The notes below the pieces were generated by a model. It was given only the letters and a program-made list of their open reading frames with translations, did not search any database and was not told where the DNA came from. Below are positions 35,653-43,633 of a stretch of DNA of 43,736 nt, in pieces. How positions within the stretch are numbered: the stretch's first letter is position 1; each line of letters starts with the position of its first letter. Made by a program: the position numbers and the translations under genes. This DNA comes from Kiritimatiellia bacterium (GTDB taxonomy: Bacteria > Verrucomicrobiota > Kiritimatiellia > RFP12 > UBA3636). The DNA lies in contig JAFUOX010000030.1 of the NCBI GenBank assembly GCA_017481725.1, positions 1 through 43,736 of the forward strand, written 5' to 3'.

Positions 35653-36705
35653 ATGCTATTTTACTTTTTAAAGCGAATACTTTTAATTATTCCAACATTT
35701 CTTGCTATTACAATTCTTTGCTTTGGGCTGACACAGTTTGTGCCAGGAGGACCTATTGAGCAGCACATGATGGCTATGCGCGGGCTTGACAGCGGTGCAG
35801 GAGCGACGGCAACAACTGCCCCATCGACAACAACAGGTCAACCTATATCCGACACCGTTCGCCAAGAGCTTATAGAATACTACGGCTTTGATAAGCCTAT
35901 TCTAGTCCGCTACAAAAAATGGCTTATTGATGATTGCATTGGCATGAAAATGCACTCCTATAAATTTACAGACAAGACAGCTTGGGAGTTAATTTGTGAA
36001 CGCATACCCGTTTCACTATGGTTTGGCATTACTGGCTTTATTTTAAGCTATTTAATTTGCATTCCTCTAGGTATTGCAAAGGCACTCCGCCACGGAACAA
36101 GCTTTGATTTAATTTCATCTGTTATTGTATTCGTGGGGTATGCAATTCCTGCTTTTGCGTTTGGAATGCTCTTAAAGCTGATATTTTGTGGCACCGTCGA
36201 TTCTCTCTTTGATTTGCTTCCTCTTGGAGGTTTTGAATCCGATAATGCGTCAGCTTTAACTGGCTTTGCACTTATCAAGGACCGTTTTCTACACATGCTT
36301 CTACCTGTACTTTGCTATGTTATTGGAAGCTTTGCCGTACTAACAATTCTAATGAAAAATTCACTCCTTGACCAGCTCTCAAGCGACTACATAAGAACTG
36401 TGCTTTCAAAGGGAGCAACGCGCCGCTATGCAGTATGGCATCATGCTCTACGTAATGCACTCATCCCCATCGCAACCGGCTTCGGTGGTATTCTAACGAT
36501 TATGTTTGCAGGCTCTGTTGTAATTGAAAAGGTTTTTGAGATTCCTGGAATGGGTCTTCTTTCTCTTGAAGCAATAGAAACACGCGACTACCCTGTTTTC
36601 ATGGGTATTTTATCACTCACATCAATTCTTGGGCTTCTTGGGCAAGTATTATCTGACCTATGCTATGTAATTATTGACCCACGAATTAAATTTTCAAATA
36701 AATAA
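35653..36705 (+). CDS. YejB-like ABC peptide importer permease
   Basis: This 350-residue inner-membrane permease is of the OppB/DppB family. It starts with a membrane helix (RILLIIPTFLAITILCFGLTQ) followed by FVPGGPIEQ, which resembles YejB closely. Five further helices and the EAA loop (SDYIRTVLSKGATRRYAVWHHALRNALIPI, split by the usual Gly) contact the ATPase. An Ala/Thr-rich stretch at about 48-66 is unusual. Its stop overlaps the start of the second permease by one base. A substrate-binding protein (YejA type) is not encoded next to it, so it must lie elsewhere or be absent. The likely cargo is oligopeptides. Confidence 0.9.
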   Translation: MLFYFLKRILLIIPTFLAITILCFGLTQFVPGGPIEQHMMAMRGLDSGAGATATTAPSTTTGQPISDTVRQELIEYYGFDKPILVRYKKWLIDDCIGMKMHSYKFTDKTAWELICERIPVSLWFGITGFILSYLICIPLGIAKALRHGTSFDLISSVIVFVGYAIPAFAFGMLLKLIFCGTVDSLFDLLPLGGFESDNASALTGFALIKDRFLHMLLPVLCYVIGSFAVLTILMKNSLLDQLSSDYIRTVLSKGATRRYAVWHHALRNALIPIATGFGGILTIMFAGSVVIEKVFEIPGMGLLSLEAIETRDYPVFMGILSLTSILGLLGQVLSDLCYVIIDPRIKFSNK

Positions 36706-38240
36706 TGAATAAGGCTGAAACAGTAAAAAATCGCAGCTGGAGCAAGTTCCGCAAGCATCGCCGTGGCATGGTCTCGCTATGCCTCTTGGTGATTTTATAT
36801 GTTGTGAGTCTCTTTGCAGAGCTATTATGTAATGATAAGCCTATCATTTTAAAGACAGAAAAAGGCATTTTCTTCCCTGCATATAAAACTTATACAGAGG
36901 ATCAACTATGGGGCAATGGGAAGCATACTCGTGCAACCGACTATGGCACATTGCCACAAAATTCATGGGCAATCTACCCTATCCATAAAGCTGGAGCTGA
37001 CACAATATTTTCTACTGAGGATTTGAAGAAGCATTGTCGTGCAATTCTTGAAGTAAAGCCCTTATACAATTCTGCCTACGCAAAATTTAGCCTAGACAAT
37101 GAGCTTATTTTTGCGACTGGAAACACAAATGCTCTTTCAAAAGAGCTTTCATCAATTACTCTTGAAAAATTCGCTGATGGCATTGCTGCACGCAGAGAAA
37201 ATAAAGCTCATTCTTCTATAATTATAGAGAATGACAACGCAACAGAGCTGATTCTTCCTGCTTATTCCCCTCGCTCAACCACACCTGATTCCTATAGCAT
37301 AATTATAACACAAAATTCACCTATTGCTTCAGGCATATTCTTTTTCAATCAATCCTTAATAAATGCACAAAACATAATTTCAAAGCAAGCATTCAGCCAA
37401 TACCTAGATAAAAATAGCTCAAAGCAAATAATTGATGCTCTAAAGCAAACTATTAACGGACACTATATTGCTCCGATAACAATAACCGATTCTGATGGTA
37501 TCCCTGTTGCTAAACTAAGCTTTGAAATGGAAAGCGTCACATGGCCATTTAGACCAGTTTCAGGTCATCCATTTGGGTTTGATGCAGCAGGCAGAGATGT
37601 TCTAGCACGAATTGTTTATGGCATGCGTACAGCATTAACCTTTGGAATTGTGCTTGTCATTGCGACAATGTTTTTAGGCATAATTGCAGGCGCAATTCAG
37701 GGCTACTTTGCCGGATGGGTAGATATAACTGGTCAACGTCTAACTGAAATTTGGTGTGCTCTTCCATTTATATACATAATTATCCTTTTGGGAAACACGC
37801 TAGGTAGAAGCTTTGGCTTACTTCTTTTCTGCTATGCAATATTCAATTGGGTGGGAACGGCAGCTTATGTGCGTGCAGAATTTCTCCGTCTAAGAGGAAG
37901 AGAATTTGTTGATGCAGCACGTTGCCAAGGATTGTCAAAGACAAGAATAATGTTTTGCCACATTCTGCCAAATGCACTAACTCCACTAATAACCCTTTTA
38001 CCATTTGCTCTTGTGGGTGCTGTCGGCTCTCTTGCAATGCTTGATTATCTTGGCTTTGGAATGCCAGATACAGCCGCAAGCTGGGGTGCATTATTGCAGC
38101 AGGCACAAGCTTTTCGAAATGCTTGGTGGCTAATATTGTATCCATCACTTGCACTTTTCATTGTAATGCTGCTTGGCGTTTTTATTGGCGAAGGTTTGCG
38201 TGATGCCCTTGATCCAAAGCCATATTCTAGAATGGAGTAA
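36705..38240 (+). CDS. YejE-like ABC permease with a large extracytoplasmic insertion
   Basis: This 511-residue OppC/DppC-family permease begins SWSKFRKHRRGMVSL and a first helix (21-42), as in YejE. The transport domain from about 276 has HPFGFDAAGRDVLARIVYG, membrane helices and the EAA loop RLRGREFVDAARCQGLSKTRI. YejE proteins are about 340 residues. Here a segment of roughly 175 residues (about 100-275), between the YejE-like AIYPIH and the HPFG block, is extra. It lies outside the cytoplasm by topology and shows no recognised domain. The insert may serve as a built-in receptor or docking domain. It overlaps the first permease gene and is followed by the ATPase gene after five bases. Confidence 0.88.
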   Translation: MNKAETVKNRSWSKFRKHRRGMVSLCLLVILYVVSLFAELLCNDKPIILKTEKGIFFPAYKTYTEDQLWGNGKHTRATDYGTLPQNSWAIYPIHKAGADTIFSTEDLKKHCRAILEVKPLYNSAYAKFSLDNELIFATGNTNALSKELSSITLEKFADGIAARRENKAHSSIIIENDNATELILPAYSPRSTTPDSYSIIITQNSPIASGIFFFNQSLINAQNIISKQAFSQYLDKNSSKQIIDALKQTINGHYIAPITITDSDGIPVAKLSFEMESVTWPFRPVSGHPFGFDAAGRDVLARIVYGMRTALTFGIVLVIATMFLGIIAGAIQGYFAGWVDITGQRLTEIWCALPFIYIIILLGNTLGRSFGLLLFCYAIFNWVGTAAYVRAEFLRLRGREFVDAARCQGLSKTRIMFCHILPNALTPLITLLPFALVGAVGSLAMLDYLGFGMPDTAASWGALLQQAQAFRNAWWLILYPSLALFIVMLLGVFIGEGLRDALDPKPYSRME

Positions 38241-38245
38241 TAGCA

Positions 38246-40006
38246 ATGTCACTACTAGAAATAAATGGTTTAAAAGTATTTTTCGATACACCGGCTGGCA
38301 CCGCTCATGCTGTAGATGAGGTCTCCTTCTCCGTAGAAAAAGGCGATATTGTTGGCATTGTTGGTGAATCTGGTTGCGGAAAATCAGTTACAGCTATGAG
38401 CATTCCACGCCTTGTCCCTACACCACCAAGCAGGCGTGTAGCTGGATCAATTAATTTTGATGGGAAAGAGCTTACCTCTTGCTCTATCTCTGAATTACAA
38501 AAGCTTCGCGGTGCAGAGATTGGTATTGTATTTCAAGACCCAATGACAGCACTTTCTCCTCTACACAAAATTGGCTCACAGCTTATTGAGGGGTTGCTTT
38601 TGCACCACAACATTTCTAAATCAGACGCACTTGTTAAAGCAAAAGCAATGCTAGAGAAATGTGGTCTTCCAGAGCGATGCTTAAATGCTTTCCCATTTCA
38701 GCTTTCAGGTGGGCAACAGCAAAGGGCTATGATTGCTGCAACACTTATGCTGGAGCCAAAGCTCATTATTGCTGATGAGCCTACCACCGCTCTTGATGTT
38801 ACTATTCAGCGTCAAATTCTTGAGCTAATGAAAAATGCTAAGCAGGAAGAAACTGCTATGCTACTTATCACACATAATATCGCTATTGTTAAAGAGCTAT
38901 GCAATAAGCTTATTATTATGTATGCTGGTGAAATTGTTGAATCTGGCTCTGCTGATGAAATATTTTCCAACCCACATCATCCATATACCAAAGCCTTATT
39001 AGAGGCAATGCCGTCAAGTGGTTTACGGGGTGAAAAGCTTTCTACAATTCCTGGTGCGGTGCCATCTCCTACTTCATACCCTACTGGATGCCGATTTGCA
39101 CCACGCTGCCGCTATGCAACAGACCAATGCTCTCAAGAACATCCTCAATTGGGAGAATTTTCTTCTGCTAATCCTACACATCTTTGCAGATGTTCGCAAT
39201 CCGTATGCAGTAATGACCGGACAAAGGTTTCTTCTGGTCAAAATATTATAGGGCAAGCACCTTTAGAGCAAACAGAGGAGCCAATTCTATCTGTACGCTC
39301 GATTCATAAATATTTCAAGCATGTCAAAGCGGTTTATGATGTATCCTTTGACATTAAATGCGGGGAAACCTTTGCCTTAGTAGGTGAGTCTGGTTGTGGC
39401 AAAACAACTCTATCTAGAGTAATTGCAGGGCTTCTTCCATATGATAATGGTGCTTTATATCTAAATAGCAAGCCTCTTACACATAAACGTAGCAAACAAG
39501 AGCATCGTGCAATTCAAATGATTTTTCAAAATCCTTTTTCCTCGCTTAATCCTAGAATGTCTGTTATGAACATTCTTACAGAGGGACCACTAGCGCACAA
39601 GCTTATCAACAAAAAGGAGCGTGTATCATATGCTCTTGATTTATTAAAGGCTGTTGGTTTACCTGAAGATGCACTACACCGTTATCCAAATGAATTTTCT
39701 GGGGGACAGCTTCAGCGTATATCTATTGCACGTGCTATTGCTATGAAACCAAGTATCATTATTTGCGATGAGCCAGTTTCTGCACTTGATGTTTCAATTC
39801 AAGCACAGGTCATAAATTTATTAATGGATTTGCAAAAGATGCGAAACATTACATATATTTTTATCACCCACGATATTTCTCTAGTCAAGCGAATTGCAGA
39901 TAAGGTTGCTGTTATGCAAAATGGGCAAATTGTTGAGCAAGGCACAACAGAAAGTATTTTCGCACATCCTCAACACAAATTTACAAAAAAACTTTTAAAT
40001 TGCTAA
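38246..40006 (+). CDS. YejF-like double ABC ATPase
   Basis: This 586-residue fusion of two ATP-binding domains has the same architecture as YejF. Domain 1 has Walker A GESGCGKS (40-47), signature LSGGQ (153-157), Walker B IIADEP and the switch His210. A Cys-rich oligopeptide-transport tail follows (CRFAPRCRYATDQC, about 282-295). Domain 2 has Walker A GESGCGKT (380-387), FSGGQ (484-488), IICDEP and His542. Both sites look catalytically complete. It powers the two permeases encoded just upstream. The stop lies 14 bases from the end of the convergent lipid-cluster gene, with no obvious terminator between. Confidence 0.93.
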   Translation: MSLLEINGLKVFFDTPAGTAHAVDEVSFSVEKGDIVGIVGESGCGKSVTAMSIPRLVPTPPSRRVAGSINFDGKELTSCSISELQKLRGAEIGIVFQDPMTALSPLHKIGSQLIEGLLLHHNISKSDALVKAKAMLEKCGLPERCLNAFPFQLSGGQQQRAMIAATLMLEPKLIIADEPTTALDVTIQRQILELMKNAKQEETAMLLITHNIAIVKELCNKLIIMYAGEIVESGSADEIFSNPHHPYTKALLEAMPSSGLRGEKLSTIPGAVPSPTSYPTGCRFAPRCRYATDQCSQEHPQLGEFSSANPTHLCRCSQSVCSNDRTKVSSGQNIIGQAPLEQTEEPILSVRSIHKYFKHVKAVYDVSFDIKCGETFALVGESGCGKTTLSRVIAGLLPYDNGALYLNSKPLTHKRSKQEHRAIQMIFQNPFSSLNPRMSVMNILTEGPLAHKLINKKERVSYALDLLKAVGLPEDALHRYPNEFSGGQLQRISIARAIAMKPSIIICDEPVSALDVSIQAQVINLLMDLQKMRNITYIFITHDISLVKRIADKVAVMQNGQIVEQGTTESIFAHPQHKFTKKLLNC

Positions 40007-40020
40007 GCAACAAAACATTT

Positions 40021-41010
40021 TTATAGACCGTTGCCTTTGGTGTTGGAAAATTTCGCCAGAAGAATTATACATGGACACCCATGGTATTTTTCATATATCC
40101 ACATACATGGGCAATTCCATCTTAGCCCTATTAAGCTCATGCTCATAATTACAAAATAAAAATAAACAATAGGACTCCATACATATATGGCTAATAACCC
40201 CACTATCCCAACCATAAATGCTTTGGATCTAAATGAAAATGCTACCTTCTCTGGCAAGAAGGAATGACCAAAATATAAATGCAATATGACTAATAACAAT
40301 AATGATGTTAGGGTCAATTTATTTGTTATAGCATAATATCCCATCAGTGCAATTATAACCAACCGAATAATTATTGAATATATCCCCGTAGTAGAAGGAA
40401 TAATCATACGAACATTGTTTTGATATAACAAATATTCGCTATTCTTCAAAATAAGATTTCTTTCCTCATCTCTTGCACGAAGTACCATCAGTGGTAACAA
40501 CACAAACGAAACAATAAGTAATGTAATCCAATTAAAAGTAACTAATGAACCACCCCAGCACCACATCAAAAGCGAAGCATACATTGGATGCCTTGCAATG
40601 GCATATGCTCCATGTGTTATCATCTTGTGCTCTTTTTTTATTTCAATACCATCTGACCACATGAAACCTATGTTAAATTTTGCCCAAATATGCCAAACCA
40701 AAGCAAAAACAAGCATAACCATTCCTATGACGAAATAAAAATATTGTGTTGTTATATCTTCAATTTTAAGCTGCCCTATTGAATTCATCCAGAATGGGAA
40801 TAATAACAAAACAAGTATTGTCATTTCCCGAGTAGAAAAAAAATGCGAATGCTCTTTATCTAATTTTTGACGATGCTTTGCATGCTCAATAAATTTGAAC
40901 AATACTGCTATTAGCAACAAAATACCTGTAAAATAAACTGTACCAAAGCCAATTAGAAAAAGCGTTGGATTGATTGATAATTCTGATGTTTTTATGATTA
41001 ACTCACGCAT
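40021..41010 (-). CDS. Isoprenylcysteine-methyltransferase-like membrane protein with CPC-CPC tail
   Basis: This 329-residue polytopic protein (about eight helices) has a central ICMT/PEMT-type core: MITHGAYAIARHPMYASLLMW (RHPMYA at 140-145), then RARDEERNLIL and SEYLLYQNNVRMIIP, the usual S-adenosylmethionine and membrane-substrate elements. The C-terminal 120 residues add helices that I do not recognise and a cysteine cluster (Cys300, 302, 312, 314 in two CPC motifs). It starts inside the end of the Lgt-like gene (8-base overlap), with GGAGG as ribosome-binding site. It probably methylates a lipid or lipid-linked substrate. It is the last gene of the radical SAM/Lgt-like cluster. Confidence 0.72.
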   Translation of the reverse strand: MRELIIKTSELSINPTLFLIGFGTVYFTGILLLIAVLFKFIEHAKHRQKLDKEHSHFFSTREMTILVLLLFPFWMNSIGQLKIEDITTQYFYFVIGMVMLVFALVWHIWAKFNIGFMWSDGIEIKKEHKMITHGAYAIARHPMYASLLMWCWGGSLVTFNWITLLIVSFVLLPLMVLRARDEERNLILKNSEYLLYQNNVRMIIPSTTGIYSIIIRLVIIALMGYYAITNKLTLTSLLLLVILHLYFGHSFLPEKVAFSFRSKAFMVGIVGLLAIYVWSPIVYFYFVIMSMSLIGLRWNCPCMWIYEKYHGCPCIILLAKFSNTKGNGL

Positions 41011-41623
41011 GACGTCGCCTCCACAAAATTATGATAACAATCGGAATAAAAATTATCGATAAAATTTGATATATCGTAAGACCCCATATTATTCGAGGTT
41101 CTATGCGAACGAATTCAATTATAAATCTCATTATTAGATAAACTAATAAATAAATTGGGAAAAGCAAATCTGTCCTTTGTGTTTTCTTATAAAATATATA
41201 CACAAAAATTGCCATCAAAAATTGAAAGATGCTTTCGATAATCTGTGTAGGTACACTTATCACTCCGCTACAACAGCCATTATAATAGCAACCTATTTTA
41301 CCAAAGCCAGCAGCAATGGCTAATGGAATTACAAAGCGACCACCAAATGCCTGCTTGGTTTGTCGTACAAATAGTTTGTATAAATTAATCCCCACAAAAG
41401 CACCAAGTATGCCACCCATATAGCTTTTTCCATTAAGAATAAAGCTTGGGTTCCATTCATAGCTTAGCAAGACAGGAAGCTTCATCCCTATTATTAAACC
41501 CAAAACAGCACAAATGTATAGATTCTTCTTATGTTCACTCTCAATTTTTGGCATCCTAAGGCGAAAAGCGACAATGCCACCTATTAAAATACCTACCAAC
41601 TGAAAATATGTATAAACAAGCAT
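41003..41623 (-). CDS. Short Lgt-family (prolipoprotein diacylglyceryl transferase-like) protein
   Basis: This 206-residue integral membrane protein has about six helices. Lgt-like signatures are MGGILGAFVGINLY, GFGKIGCYYNGCCSG (the Lgt catalytic-loop region, with Lys where canonical Lgt has Arg and a Cys-Cys pair) and RFIIEFVRIEP, containing the conserved Arg and Glu. True Lgt proteins are about 260-290 residues and transfer diacylglycerol from phosphatidylglycerol to lipoprotein cysteines. This short form lacks part of the N-terminal head and belongs to the Cys-Cys subfamily, whose substrate is unknown. The gene lies 15 bases after a small membrane-protein gene and overlaps the methyltransferase-like gene. 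Confidence 0.78.
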   Translation of the reverse strand: MLVYTYFQLVGILIGGIVAFRLRMPKIESEHKKNLYICAVLGLIIGMKLPVLLSYEWNPSFILNGKSYMGGILGAFVGINLYKLFVRQTKQAFGGRFVIPLAIAAGFGKIGCYYNGCCSGVISVPTQIIESIFQFLMAIFVYIFYKKTQRTDLLFPIYLLVYLIMRFIIEFVRIEPRIIWGLTIYQILSIIFIPIVIIILWRRRHA

Positions 41624-41637
41624 AATAATTTAATTTT

Positions 41638-41871
41638 CTAAAATATGATAACTAGAGCAATAGCTGTAAAGATAAGAAAAACAATAACACCAACCATTAA
41701 ACAAGAAGTTAAGCTTAGCTTTGCTAACGAATTTATCAATAAAAAAAATAAGATTACGGGAATCAAAAGCATCAGCCCTAGATACTCTGTTGTCCCCCCA
41801 ACACAAACACCAAAAGCAACAAGAATAAATGCAATAGCTGTTAAAATCGAAAGAATAATAGATTTAATCAT
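41638..41871 (-). CDS. 77-residue membrane protein
   Basis: This small, very hydrophobic protein has about three helices, beginning IKSIILSILTAIAFILVAFGVC. I recognise no family. It resembles the 90-residue protein encoded upstream: both start with a Lys-containing helix ending in a Gly-x-Cys pair, have a Gly-Leu step near residue 32, a central hydrophobic helix and a basic or polar break before the last helix. It lies between that gene and the Lgt-like gene, all on the same strand with gaps under 50 bases, so it is likely a component of the same system. Confidence 0.55.
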   Translation of the reverse strand: MIKSIILSILTAIAFILVAFGVCVGGTTEYLGLMLLIPVILFFLLINSLAKLSLTSCLMVGVIVFLIFTAIALVIIF

Positions 41872-41917
41872 AATAAAGCCTATATTAAAAAAATTAATGC
41901 GGCATATATAAGTATCC

Positions 41918-42190
41918 CTATGAATTAAATCCGCTATACATCAATAACCAATATATAATTGCTAGCACAATTGTAACTCTTACTGCAATTTTAACGCCTT
42001 GTAGTTTAGTTTTTTTAGCAATTCTAGAGAATATAATTATTGGCAGAAGTGGCCAAATGATAATCAAACATATGGTTAAATCCAAACCTTCAGCAATCGT
42101 CATATTCAACAAACATGTACCGTATAATATAACTGAAATTGTAATAATTGATAAAATAAAAGCAATAATATTTTTTGTTTTTCCTTTCAT
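41918..42190 (-). CDS. 90-residue membrane protein
   Basis: This small protein has three predicted helices (about 8-25, 36-54, 69-85), a basic start (MKGKTKN) and a basic linker (RIAKKTKLQG). No known family is recognised. Its layout and the Gly-Thr-Cys motif at the end of helix 1 parallel the next gene's product, suggesting ancient duplication. It starts 12 bases after the radical SAM gene and is therefore almost surely co-transcribed with it. Possible roles are membrane anchor or lipid chaperone; nothing in the sequence decides this. Confidence 0.55.
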   Translation of the reverse strand: MKGKTKNIIAFILSIITISVILYGTCLLNMTIAEGLDLTICLIIIWPLLPIIIFSRIAKKTKLQGVKIAVRVTIVLAIIYWLLMYSGFNS

Positions 42191-42202
42191 AACATCAACT
42201 CA

Positions 42203-43522
42203 CTACCAATTGATTTTACCTTTTAATGTATTATGAACACAAAATGGGACAACCTTACCATTACCTACAGAAACCCCTGTACAGCATTTTTTAGCACGCT
42301 CCCAATCAAGGGTTTCTGCATCCATAAAGTTTTTAACAATTATTCGGATAATCTTCATATCCTTATGGCATGAACCATCACCTTGTGCAAAGTCCTGAAG
42401 CTTTTCTAGCATAAATGAACCACCAAGCACTCTACCAACAAAGCACTTACAAACATTTTTCTTCATGTAGTCTAATATGGTTTTATCAAAAGCAATGCGA
42501 TTAGAAATTTGATCCTTACACTTTGTAAAATCCACATAATCACCTAATGAATATGTTTTATCACCTTGGCAAAAGAGGAAGCCTAAGCTTGTGCAATTTT
42601 CATGTGAACATGGGAGTGGTATCAAATCCTTATAACCCATATACCCACTTCTTGATATTGCTAAAAGAATATCCTCTTGAAAAACAGATGGTACAGTTGA
42701 GGACAAGGCACTACCAACCTTTGTTAAGCGCTGAAATGTAATTCCTGAAATATGCTTTGTTTTTACAGAAAGCTCAAGTATTTTAGGTATTTCCTTAAGA
42801 TTACCATCGTAAACGGTTACAGCAAGGCAAATCTTTATTTCATTATCATTAAGTTTATTGATTATATCAAGCTTTTGCTGTAAAAGTGGCTTTCCGCGAA
42901 GTGTTATATATGCATCATCATCAAAGCCATCAAATTGGAGATAAATCTCAACTTGATCTTTATGCTCTTTAATTTTATTAAAAATCTCTTCGTTATTTAA
43001 AAGCTCTACTCCATTTGTATTTATCAAAATACGGGAGATATTTTCTTTTAATGCGATATCTAGGATTTGAAGAAAATCTGGATGAATGAGACACTCACCA
43101 CCGGAGATTTGTAGCACATCCAAACAACCCTGCTCAACAGTTAAGAGAGTATCTAAACGGCTTTTAAATTCTTCAACAGATATATGCCGTGGTGCCTTTT
43201 GTCCAAAATAGCAGATAGGACAAGCCATATTACAGCAATCAGTAATCTCAATCAACCCAGTACAGATATGTTGTCGGTGCTCTTCACACCATCCGCAGTC
43301 GTGCCCACACTCACCATTGTATTTTGTGGTTGGGTGAAATTCCTTGCCGACAACATCAAATGTCTTATCAAGATATCGTTTTGCATCCTTTGCCACATGT
43401 GTAGAAAAATGACCATGTATTGGGCAATCTCTTTCTAAGAAGATATCTTGCCCCTTTTTAATTTTAATTGCAGGTACTGTCTCTAAGCATACTGGACAAA
43501 TAGCATGTGTTTTTATTTTCAT
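42203..43522 (-). CDS. Radical SAM protein resembling the tetraether-synthase (Tes/MJ0619) family
   Basis: This 439-residue enzyme has an N-terminal Cys-rich region: CPVC at 9-12, CPIHG at 33-37 and CGHDCGWC at 72-79. The radical SAM cluster follows as CxxxCxxC (Cys97, 101, 104 in CNMACPIC), then SGGE at 140-143, INTNG near 167-171 and LQFDG at 195-199. The C-terminal region has further cysteines and ends with CCTG and PFCVHN. This order of motifs matches the COG1964/MJ0619 group, which includes the archaeal enzymes that join lipid tails to form tetraether lipids and bacterial relatives. The partner genes encode membrane proteins of lipid-modifying families, supporting a lipid substrate. A radical carbon-carbon coupling or methylation reaction is inferred. 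Confidence 0.85.
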   Translation of the reverse strand: MKIKTHAICPVCLETVPAIKIKKGQDIFLERDCPIHGHFSTHVAKDAKRYLDKTFDVVGKEFHPTTKYNGECGHDCGWCEEHRQHICTGLIEITDCCNMACPICYFGQKAPRHISVEEFKSRLDTLLTVEQGCLDVLQISGGECLIHPDFLQILDIALKENISRILINTNGVELLNNEEIFNKIKEHKDQVEIYLQFDGFDDDAYITLRGKPLLQQKLDIINKLNDNEIKICLAVTVYDGNLKEIPKILELSVKTKHISGITFQRLTKVGSALSSTVPSVFQEDILLAISRSGYMGYKDLIPLPCSHENCTSLGFLFCQGDKTYSLGDYVDFTKCKDQISNRIAFDKTILDYMKKNVCKCFVGRVLGGSFMLEKLQDFAQGDGSCHKDMKIIRIIVKNFMDAETLDWERAKKCCTGVSVGNGKVVPFCVHNTLKGKINW

Positions 43523-43582
43523 ATTTATTTACAAACCAAACATAGCCAATTATTAGCAAAACGAAATTGCTTCATAAAAATA

Positions 43583-43619
43583 AAATATGCACTCCACCAG
43601 TTGTGTGTAGTGCATATTT
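43583..43619 (-). terminator. Terminator-like hairpin between the last two minus-strand units
   Basis: A perfect 11-base stem (AAATATGCACT/AGTGCATATTT) encloses a 15-base loop and runs on the minus strand into a TTTTATTTTT tail. It lies 15 bases after the stop of the truncated gene at the window edge, so it should end that transcript before the radical SAM gene. Confidence 0.65.
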
Positions 43620-43633
43620 GTCTAAAATTAACA

